Assembly: GCA_044870295.1 (NCBI GenBank)
Contig: JBIOYQ010000108.1
Coordinates: forward strand, 1 to 9,630
DNA length: 9,630 nt
Direction of reading: 5' to 3'
Origin: AC-52 sp044870295
GTDB lineage: Bacteria > Actinomycetota > UBA4738
Program-made: the position numbers and the translations under genes
Shown: piece after piece, positions 1-5,367 of the stretch
How the letters are laid out: each line of letters starts with the position of its first letter
How positions within the stretch are numbered: position 1 is the first letter of the stretch
The notes under the pieces: generated by a model
The model's database searches: none
The model's input: only the letters and a program-made list of their open reading frames with translations
Told to the model about the DNA's origin: nothing

Positions 1-327
1 GTCCCAGTGTGGCTGGCCGCGCTCTCACGCCAGCTACCCGTCGTCGCCTTGGTAGGCCATTACCCCACCAACAAGCTGATAGGCCGCGGGCCCATCCCAG
101 GCCGGTAACCCTTTCCTCGGATCCTCATGCGGGGTTCCGAGAATATCCGGCATTAGCCCCCGTTTCCGGGGGTTGTTCCAGAGCCTGGGGCAGGTTGCCC
201 ACGTGTTACTCACCCGTTCGCCGCTCCGTACCAAGGAGGGTTACCCCTCCAAGGCCGATCGCTCGACTTGCATGTGTTAAGCACGCCGCCAGCGTTCGTC
301 CTGAGCCAGGATCAAACTCTCCGTAGA
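1..327 (-). rRNA. rrs: 16S ribosomal RNA, 5' portion (partial)
   Basis: This is the first ~320 nucleotides of the small-subunit rRNA, read on the minus strand and cut by the left window edge. The universal 5' primer site AGAGTTTGATCCTGGCTCAG lies at 320-301. It is followed by the conserved blocks GACGAACGCTGGCGGCGTGC, a GTGAGTAACACGTGGG-type block near 215, and CCAGCCACACTGGGAC at the edge, which corresponds to about E. coli position 320. The 5' end is placed about 7 nt before the primer site, by analogy with E. coli numbering; the exact mature end cannot be read from DNA. The sequence pattern is actinobacterial. tyrS lies upstream on the same strand, an arrangement also known near rrn operons of some Actinomycetota. 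The 23S and 5S genes would lie to the left, outside the window. Confidence 0.97.
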
Positions 328-334
328 GTGTTCG

Positions 335-360
335 ATCCGGGCGGTTTGATCCGTCCGGAT
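335..360 (-). other. Hairpin just upstream of the 16S 5' end
   Basis: An inverted repeat pairs ATCCGG (360-355) with CCGGAT (340-335). After one mismatch, CGG pairs with CCG around a six-base loop, ATCAAA. It sits about 8 nt before the predicted mature 16S 5' end, in the pre-rRNA leader. It could be part of the structure that guides pre-16S processing. In most bacteria the main processing stem pairs this flank with the 3' flank of 16S, which is outside the window, so the role is inferred. Confidence 0.4.
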
Positions 361-440
361 TTGCTTCTAGTACGAATCCTCGTCATTCGAACCCGGGACA
401 CTTGATGAGCGCCCGGCATCTCATGACGGGAGTGCACTGG

Positions 441-467
441 CTTTTGGCACACTGTTCAGTTCTCAAG
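441..467 (-). promoter_or_regulatory. boxA-like rrn leader element
   Basis: On the minus strand the leader reads CTTGAGAACTGAACAG (467-452), followed by TGTGCCAAAAG. This closely resembles the TTGAGAACTCAA-type element conserved in actinobacterial rRNA leaders and spacers, which corresponds to the boxA site where the Nus factors assemble the rRNA antitermination complex. It lies about 114 nt before the 16S 5' end, a normal place for a leader boxA. Recognition is by motif memory only; Nus factor binding is inferred. Confidence 0.6.
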
Positions 468-514
468 GTGCGAGCTCGCCCGGTTGGGTGGCCGTCTCCC
501 CACTCCTCGAGGCA

Positions 515-544
515 GCAAGAAGGCCGCCGGCTCGGCCGGCGGCC
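515..544 (-). terminator. Strong GC hairpin with short T-rich tail (possible terminator)
   Basis: A perfect 10-bp inverted repeat (GGCCGCCGGC at 522-531, GCCGGCGGCC at 535-544) encloses a 3-nt loop. On the minus strand it is followed by TTCTTG (521-516), a weak T-rich tail. It could be the rho-independent terminator of tyrS, about 200 nt after the stop codon. It could also be a structural element of the rRNA leader, because it lies downstream of the only plausible rrn promoter found here. The T tract is too poor for a confident terminator call. Confidence 0.45.
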
Positions 545-615
545 CCGACGAGGTCCGGTCTCTCGATCGGACTACGTCAGGCGCGCTCCTTCCCGTCTTT
601 CGTTGTCAGGAAGAT

Positions 616-660
616 GGCTCCCATCCGGGATCCCTCTTCTCCCAGGGAGTCCTGGGAGCC
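616..660 (-). repeat. Nested inverted repeats in the rrn leader
   Basis: GGCTCCCA (616-623) and TGGGAGCC (653-660) form an 8-bp perfect inverted repeat. A second stem, TCCCAGG (640-646) with CCTGGGA (651-657) around a four-base loop, uses some of the same bases, so the two structures are mutually exclusive. A small palindrome, GGGATCCC (627-634), sits between the arms. If the promoter at 666-695 is real, this region is the first ~45 nt of the pre-rRNA. The function is unknown. Confidence 0.45.
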
Positions 661-665
661 CACAC

Positions 666-695
666 ATGGTACGCCCCGCCGAAAGGCCGCGTCAA
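666..695 (-). promoter_or_regulatory. Candidate rrn promoter
   Basis: On the minus strand TTGACG (695-690) and TACCAT (671-666) are separated by 18 nt. TTGACG is a near-consensus sigma-A -35 box and TACCAT fits the TANNNT -10 pattern common in Actinomycetota. Transcription would start near 659 and give a leader of about 330 nt before 16S. It lies about 50 nt after the tyrS stop codon. It is the only good -35/-10 pair I found in the 416-nt gap between tyrS and 16S. rRNA operons often have several promoters, so others may have been missed. Confidence 0.5.
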
Positions 696-743
696 ACAGT
701 GCAGACATCCCTCGCAGCCCCCGGAGGAACGAACCAATCAATT

Positions 744-1985
744 TTACTGGATTTTGGCGATCCGAACAAACTTTCGACGCCCGACCTGCAGGACGGCGCC
801 GGGAAGGTCCGCCACCGAGAGTTCACGATCCGGGTCCGTCACCGCCTCCCCATTGATCCGGACGCCCCCCTGCTCGACCTGTCGCCGGCCTTCCGAATTG
901 GAGGAAACCAAGCCCAGCGCGGCCAGCAACCGAGGCAGCCAGACCTTCTCCTCCGCCGCCACAGGGGGCGGGATCGGGACCTCGGGTATCTCCCGCGGGA
1001 GCTCGTGCTGCTTGAAGACCCTGTCGAACCGCTCCTCGGCGGCCGAGGCGGCCTGGGGACCGTGGTAGAGGGAGACGACCTCCGCCGCCATGCGCCGCTT
1101 GGCCAGGTCGGGCCGGAGGGTCCCATGACCCATCTCTCGCTCGATGCGTTCGACCTCCGCCGGCGCCAAGCCGGTGCACAGCTCGAGGTACTGCCCGATC
1201 AGCCCGTCGGGGACGCGCATGAGCTTGCCGAACATCTCCTCGGGCGGCTCGTCGATCCCGACGTAGTTGCCCAGCGACTGGCCCATGACCCTGGTGCCGT
1301 CCAGCCCGACCAGCAACGGCATGGTGAACACGATCTGCTGCTCCTGGCCGTAGTCCTTCTGCAACTCCCGGCCCACCAGCAGGTTGAACTTCTGGTCGTT
1401 CCCCCCGAGCTCCACGTCGGCCTGCACGTTGACCGAGTCCATCGCCTGGAGGAGTGGATAGAGGAACTCCATGACGGAGATGGGCCGCTGCTCGGCGAAC
1501 CGCTTCGCGAAGTCGTCGCGCTCCAGTATCCGCGCCACGGTGTAGAGCGACGTCATCCGGAGGACATCCTCCATGGACATGGGCTCGAGCCACTCGGAGT
1601 TGTAGCGGATCTCCAGTCGCTCCCTGGACAGGATCTTGTCGAACTGACCGAGGACCCGTTGGCCGTTCGCCTCCACGTCCTCCTTCGACAGCCGCGGGCG
1701 GGTCTCCGACTTGCCGGAAGGGTCGCCGACCCGGCCGGTGAAGTCCCCGACGATCAGGACGGCGGTGTGGCCCAGGTCCTGGAACTCCCGGAGCTTCCGC
1801 AGGACCACCGCCCAGCCCAGTGTGACGTCGCCGGCCGTGGGGTCCAGGCCCAGCTTCACCCGGAGGGGCCGGCCTTCCCGCGCCGACCGCTCCAGCTTGG
1901 CGGCCAGCTCCCGCTCGGGGATGACCTCGGCCGCGTTCCTGACCAGGTACTTCAGCTGCTCGGAGGGGTCGAGGACCCTGGACAT
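744..1985 (-). CDS. tyrS: Tyrosyl-tRNA synthetase with altered HIGH and KMSKS motifs
   Basis: Class I aminoacyl-tRNA synthetase of the TyrZ-like type, 413 aa. The family charges tRNA-Tyr in the cytoplasm through a tyrosyl-adenylate. The Rossmann catalytic domain occupies about residues 1-230, the helical anticodon domain about 240-340, and a C-terminal S4 RNA-binding domain about 348-410. Tyrosine-pocket residues are kept: D88 in GDPSGK, Y176/Q180/D183 in YPLLQAMD, and GGNDQ at 194-198. The ATP-handling signatures are odd. After DPTAGDV, the expected HLGH is TLGW (55-58). After LDGTR, the expected KMSKS is VMGQS (233-237), inside an otherwise normal context (SLGNYVG, EPPEEMFGKLM). Both changes are in frame, so a simple frameshift does not explain them. 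The ATG start has no clear Shine-Dalgarno but lies 6 nt after a -10-like TAGCAT. It is either a functional lineage variant or a TyrRS paralogue with impaired activation. Confidence 0.93.
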   Translation of the reverse strand: MSRVLDPSEQLKYLVRNAAEVIPERELAAKLERSAREGRPLRVKLGLDPTAGDVTLGWAVVLRKLREFQDLGHTAVLIVGDFTGRVGDPSGKSETRPRLSKEDVEANGQRVLGQFDKILSRERLEIRYNSEWLEPMSMEDVLRMTSLYTVARILERDDFAKRFAEQRPISVMEFLYPLLQAMDSVNVQADVELGGNDQKFNLLVGRELQKDYGQEQQIVFTMPLLVGLDGTRVMGQSLGNYVGIDEPPEEMFGKLMRVPDGLIGQYLELCTGLAPAEVERIEREMGHGTLRPDLAKRRMAAEVVSLYHGPQAASAAEERFDRVFKQHELPREIPEVPIPPPVAAEEKVWLPRLLAALGLVSSNSEGRRQVEQGGVRINGEAVTDPDRELSVADLPGAVLQVGRRKFVRIAKIQ

Positions 1986-1991
1986 GCCCGG

Positions 1992-1997
1992 ATGCTA
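1992..1997 (-). promoter_or_regulatory. -10-like box directly before tyrS (leaderless promoter candidate)
   Basis: TAGCAT on the minus strand ends 6 nt before the tyrS ATG and is preceded by TGT, giving an extended -10 pattern (TGnTAGCAT). Transcription starting 6-7 nt downstream would begin at the ATG itself, producing a leaderless mRNA. No convincing -35 is seen at 17-18 nt. The same hexamer type precedes argF and polX. No T-box leader is possible, because only 67 nt separate tyrS from the divergent gene. Confidence 0.5.
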
Positions 1998-2052
1998 ACA
2001 GGGGCGACTCACTGCACTTCCTCAGCCGCGGTGTCGATGAATCTTGGGACAG

Positions 2053-4380
2053 ATGAGCGCCTTCCCACCTCGACTCCGCACGGCCGCCGCCGGCCTGGCG
2101 CTGCTGCTGATGGCGGCCGGCTGCGCCCTGCCGACGCCACACCTCCCCGAGGCCAAACCTACGCTGCCGCCCCTTCCCCAGAATTCGATGATCTTCGACG
2201 CCAACGGGCGCCTGATCACGGTGCTGCACGCGGGCGAGAACCGTACGCTGATCCCGTTCAAGGACATCCCCTACGCCGCCCGACAGGCCGTGGTCGCCGC
2301 CGAGGACGAGCGCTTCTGGCAGCACCACGGGGTGGATGCGAAGGCCGTCATCCGAGCGACGCTGGCCAACGCCGAACAGGGACGCGTGGTGCAGGGCGGA
2401 TCGACGATCACCGAGCAGCTGGTGAAGAACACCATCGGGACGGACGAGCGGACGCTGCTGCGGAAGATCCGAGAGGCGGAGACGGCGTGGGCGCTGGAGG
2501 ACAGCTATACGAAGGCCCAGATCCTGGCCCTGTACCTGAACACCGTGTACTTCGGGCACGGCGCCTACGGGATCCAGGCCGCAGCGAAGACGTACTTCTC
2601 CATACCGGCGTCGAAACTGGACCTCGGCCAAAGCGCGACGCTGGCCGGACTGATCCGCTCACCCACCGTCTACGATCCCGCCTTCCACCCTGCGCTGGCG
2701 AAGCAGCGGCGCGACTACGTGCTGGGCAGGATGCTCACGCTGCGGATGATCGACCGGGGGCAGTACCAAGCGGCGAGGGAGGAGGATCTCCGGCTCGACG
2801 TGTACGAGGACACCGGACGATACCCGGCCCCGTACTTCGTCGACTACGTGAAGCGGTGGTTCCTCTCGAACGAGGAGTTCGGGGCGACCTACGAGGACCG
2901 CTACCGGATGCTGTTCGAGGGCGGCCTCCGCATCACCACCACGGTCGACCTGAAGCTCCAGCGCGAGGCGGAGAAGGCGGTCAACAGCATCCTGATCTAC
3001 AAGACCGATCCCCACGGCGCGATGACGGTGATCGACCCCAACACCGGAGCGATCAAGGCGATGGTGGGAGGCCGCGACTTCTTCTCGAAGAAGGACCGCT
3101 TCGCCAAGTTGAACTTGGCCACGGGCGGTGCGACGGGAAGGTCCGCGGGTTCGTCGTTCAAGCCCTTCGCCCTGGTGGCTGCGCTGGACCGAGGCATCTC
3201 CCCCATGCAGGTCTATCCCGCGCCGGGCCACATCGACATCCGGCTCCCTCGCGGCTACGTCCCGAACATCTGGCCGGTCGACAACTACGACGGCGAGGGC
3301 GGCGGTTCGATGACGCTCGAGGACGCCACCATCAACTCGGTCAATACCGTCTACGCCCAGCTCATCATGCAGGTCGGGCCGCAAGCGGTGGTGGACGTGG
3401 CCCACCACATGGGCATCCGGCGCCACTTGTCGGCGGTGCCCTCGGCCGTCCTTGGAACCAACGAGGTGGACACGCTGCAGATGGCCTCGGCCTACGGGAC
3501 GCTGGCCACCATGGGGAGGCACGCCGACCCCATGGCCGTGACTAGGATCACCGATGCCGACGGCAACCTGATCTACGAGGCCGAGCCGCAGCCGGAGCAG
3601 GTCATCAACGCCGGCGTGGCATGGACCGTCGATCAGATCCTGCAGAAGGTGGTGCAGTACGGCACCGGCAGCCAGGCCAACATCGGTCGGCCCGCCGCGG
3701 GGAAGACTGGAACCGCCCAGCAGTGGAGCGACGCGTGGTTCGTCGGATTCACGCCGCAGCTGGTAGCCGCCGTGTGGGTGGGGTTCCCCCAGGGACGGGT
3801 CAGGATGGTGGCGCCGCGGACCCGGCTCGACAAGGTGTTGGGTGGGCGGTGGCCGGCCGAGATCTGGCATGCGTTCATGGTCAACGCGCTGCGGGACGAG
3901 CCCGTGAAGAACTTCAAGCGTCCCAGCTTCCAATTCGTGAACGTGGCGGTCGACGTGACCCGGTGGTGCCTGCCCAACTCGTGGACCCTGCCCGAGGACA
4001 TCCGGGTGATCACGTTCTTCGACGGGACGCAGCCCTCATACCGGTGCAATGAGCCGAGCGGTCCGCAGGTCATCCCCGTCCCGTCGGTGGTCGGGATGTC
4101 CGAAGAGCAGGCCGTGGCGCTGTTGAAGAGCTACGCGTTCCAGGTCTACGTCACGGTGGACGACGTCCCGGGAGCGGCCGGCGTGGTCGCATCGCAGGAT
4201 CCCCCCGCCGGTACGCAGGCGTTGCAGCGCACCATCGTCACCATTCACGTGGCCTCGGGTGCGCCGACACCGGAGCCGTCGCCGAGTCCGAGCCCCGCGC
4301 CCACCGAGAGCACGCCGCCTCCGTCTCCAACGCCGTCTCCAAGCCCGAGCCCCTCACCCTCGCCCTCGCCGTCGCCCTGA
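2053..4380 (+). CDS. Class A penicillin-binding protein with lipobox and PASTA domain
   Basis: Bifunctional peptidoglycan synthase of 775 aa that polymerises glycan strands from lipid II and cross-links stem peptides outside the membrane. A basic N-terminus and hydrophobic stretch (about 8-23) end in MAAGC with Cys24, a lipobox-like signal, so it may be lipid-anchored rather than held by the usual transmembrane helix. GT51 transglycosylase motifs: EDERFWQHHG (catalytic Glu84), GGSTITEQLVKN, RKIREAE and LALYLNTVYFG. Transpeptidase motifs: SSFK (Ser367, Lys370), SVN (429-431) and KTGT (551-554). Two cysteines (in RWCLP and YRCNE) lie between the transpeptidase and a single PASTA domain (about 673-734). 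A Ser/Pro-rich tail of about 40 residues follows. I chose ATG 2053; an in-frame TTG at 2044 would add three residues. The upstream GGGAC is a weak ribosome site. It is divergent from tyrS, and its 3' end overlaps the convergent glycosylase gene by 27 bp. Confidence 0.93.
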   Translation: MSAFPPRLRTAAAGLALLLMAAGCALPTPHLPEAKPTLPPLPQNSMIFDANGRLITVLHAGENRTLIPFKDIPYAARQAVVAAEDERFWQHHGVDAKAVIRATLANAEQGRVVQGGSTITEQLVKNTIGTDERTLLRKIREAETAWALEDSYTKAQILALYLNTVYFGHGAYGIQAAAKTYFSIPASKLDLGQSATLAGLIRSPTVYDPAFHPALAKQRRDYVLGRMLTLRMIDRGQYQAAREEDLRLDVYEDTGRYPAPYFVDYVKRWFLSNEEFGATYEDRYRMLFEGGLRITTTVDLKLQREAEKAVNSILIYKTDPHGAMTVIDPNTGAIKAMVGGRDFFSKKDRFAKLNLATGGATGRSAGSSFKPFALVAALDRGISPMQVYPAPGHIDIRLPRGYVPNIWPVDNYDGEGGGSMTLEDATINSVNTVYAQLIMQVGPQAVVDVAHHMGIRRHLSAVPSAVLGTNEVDTLQMASAYGTLATMGRHADPMAVTRITDADGNLIYEAEPQPEQVINAGVAWTVDQILQKVVQYGTGSQANIGRPAAGKTGTAQQWSDAWFVGFTPQLVAAVWVGFPQGRVRMVAPRTRLDKVLGGRWPAEIWHAFMVNALRDEPVKNFKRPSFQFVNVAVDVTRWCLPNSWTLPEDIRVITFFDGTQPSYRCNEPSGPQVIPVPSVVGMSEEQAVALLKSYAFQVYVTVDDVPGAAGVVASQDPPAGTQALQRTIVTIHVASGAPTPEPSPSPSPAPTESTPPPSPTPSPSPSPSPSPSPSP
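4261..4377 (+). repeat. Ser/Pro dipeptide repeat tract at the PBP C-terminus
   Basis: The last ~39 codons of the PBP gene encode an almost uninterrupted Pro-Ser, Pro-Thr and Pro-Ala series built from degenerate CCG/TCG-type hexanucleotide repeats. Such tails are extended, low-complexity and probably cell-wall exposed. The antisense strand of its final part is read as the Arg/Gly-rich end of the glycosylase gene. The tract is prone to slippage, so its length may vary between strains and its assembly should be treated with caution. Confidence 0.8.
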
Positions 4381-5004
4381 CCCGGCGGCGCGAACCCTGG
4401 ACGCGGCCGACACGAACGGGCTCCCGATCTCGAAGAAGCGCCACGGCCGATCGGTGGCCACGCGAATCCCCACTCGAGGACCAGCCCCGACGCTCTCGCC
4501 CGGGATTGGGCGACCCGCCGCGACGAACAGGTCGTGCCCGTCCACCAGGTCCATCCCGTTGTCCTGCCGGCCGATGCCGTAGGCCTGGGTGAGCCGGGCG
4601 GGGCCCCGGCACAGCGAGCGGACGTCCCCGATCCCCCGTCGATCTCGCATCCAGTCCAGTCCCTCCCGTGGCTCGACGGCCCGCAGCAGGACGGCGCTGC
4701 CCTCGCCGTCGGCTCCCGTGACCACGTTCATGCAGTAATGCATGCCGTAGGTGAAGTACACGTACAGGCGCCCGGGCCGGCCGAACATGACCTCCGTCCG
4801 GTTGGTCAGGCCACGGAAGGAGTGGCTGGCGGGGTCGTCCTCTTGATAGGCCTCGCACTCCACGATGCGGCCGACCAACGTGACCTCCGGCAGCCGCCGA
4901 ACCAGGAGTCGCCCGAGCAGATCGGGGGCGACCACCGGCGAGGGCCGGCGAAAGAAGGAGCGGCCGACCGGCTTCAGGTCTACAGCCCGGGCGCCGGCTG
5001 CCAC
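4354..5004 (-). CDS. mpg: DNA-3-methyladenine glycosylase (AAG/MPG family)
   Basis: Monofunctional DNA glycosylase that flips out and excises alkylated purines such as 3-methyladenine, leaving an abasic site for base-excision repair. Residues 12-34 match the family's N-terminal pattern (a short FFxRP..VAPDLLGRLL). The catalytic motif VECEAY (Glu51, Tyr53, equivalent to human Glu125 and Tyr127), the SHSF histidine (His61), and YVYFTYGMHYCMNV with Asn93 are all present, and the core ends near PFVSA (about 200). The last ~15 residues are Arg/Gly-rich and are the antisense of the PBP Ser/Pro tract. The start is uncertain: there is no ATG close to the conserved N-terminus. I chose GTG 5004, which overlaps the VOC gene by 25 nt and gives 216 aa. 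An ATG at 5040 or a CTG at 4977 are alternatives. It is probably translationally coupled to the VOC and polX genes upstream. Confidence 0.88.
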   Translation of the reverse strand: MAAGARAVDLKPVGRSFFRRPSPVVAPDLLGRLLVRRLPEVTLVGRIVECEAYQEDDPASHSFRGLTNRTEVMFGRPGRLYVYFTYGMHYCMNVVTGADGEGSAVLLRAVEPREGLDWMRDRRGIGDVRSLCRGPARLTQAYGIGRQDNGMDLVDGHDLFVAAGRPIPGESVGAGPRVGIRVATDRPWRFFEIGSPFVSAASRVRAAGSGRRRGRG

Positions 5005-5366
5005 AGCTCGAACCGGTTCCCCTCGGGATCGACCGCCCATCCGAACCGGCCGAACTCGGAGTCCTCCACCCGATCGACCACCTCGACGCCCGCAGCCCGC
5101 AGCTGGTCGAGCATCCGGTCGAGGTCGTCGACCCGGTAGTTGACCATGCACGCCTGCCGGCCTTCCCCGAAGTACGACGTGTCCGCGGGGAACAACGCCC
5201 ACGTGGTGGTCCCCTCGGCGGTCGCGGGATCCTCGCTCCACCGGAAGACGTGCCCCTCGAAATCCCCGGCCGGTTCGATGCCCAGGTGGGTCCGGTACCA
5301 CTCGAGCAAGGCCTTCGGATCGGTCGCTCGGAAGAACACGCCGCCGATCCCGGTCACGTGCTCCAC
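4980..5366 (-). CDS. VOC superfamily (glyoxalase/bleomycin-resistance fold) protein
   Basis: A 128-aa single-domain VOC protein, the usual length for one pair of beta-alpha-beta-beta-beta modules. Recognisable parts are the first-strand motif GIGGVFFRATDP and helix (7-30), the second-module MVNYRVDDLDRMLDQLRAAG (74-93), and the closing strand DPEGNRFELWQP (113-124), where Glu120 is the typical last metal ligand. The histidine often found in the first strand is absent, so metal binding and enzymatic activity are uncertain, and the substrate cannot be predicted. The start is GTG at 5366, one base after the polX stop, with a strong purine-rich ribosome site (GGAAGGGAAGGAA) just upstream. An overlapping ATG at 5371 is in another frame. 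It sits between two DNA repair genes in a tight operon, but a repair role is only a contextual guess. Confidence 0.88.
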   Translation of the reverse strand: MEHVTGIGGVFFRATDPKALLEWYRTHLGIEPAGDFEGHVFRWSEDPATAEGTTTWALFPADTSYFGEGRQACMVNYRVDDLDRMLDQLRAAGVEVVDRVEDSEFGRFGWAVDPEGNRFELWQPAPGL

Positions 5367-5367
5367 G

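Noticed and set aside
9..326. Plus-strand 105-codon open frame in the 16S region
   Set aside because: It is antisense to conserved rRNA sequence; the coding potential is accidental.
370..400. GGGTTCGAAT-like string on the minus strand resembling a tRNA T-arm
   Set aside because: No acceptor stem, D-arm or anticodon arm could be placed around it; it forms only a small CGAAT/ATTCG hairpin in the rrn leader.
1986..2052. Possible T-box or other riboswitch upstream of tyrS
   Set aside because: The gap to the divergent PBP gene is only 67 nt, too short for a T-box leader, and no conserved T-box sequence is present.
823..2631. Minus-strand 602-codon open frame over tyrS and the PBP gene
   Set aside because: It overlaps two well-supported genes in another frame and shows no family motifs.
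402..3545. Plus-strand open frame of 1047 codons spanning tyrS and the start of the PBP gene
   Set aside because: It is antisense to tyrS and out of frame with the PBP. Its translation is compositionally Arg/Pro/Gly-rich with no domain, as expected for shadow frames in GC-rich DNA.
4376..4410. Bidirectional terminator between the convergent PBP and glycosylase genes
   Set aside because: The coding regions overlap, and no inverted repeat followed by a T tract was seen there.
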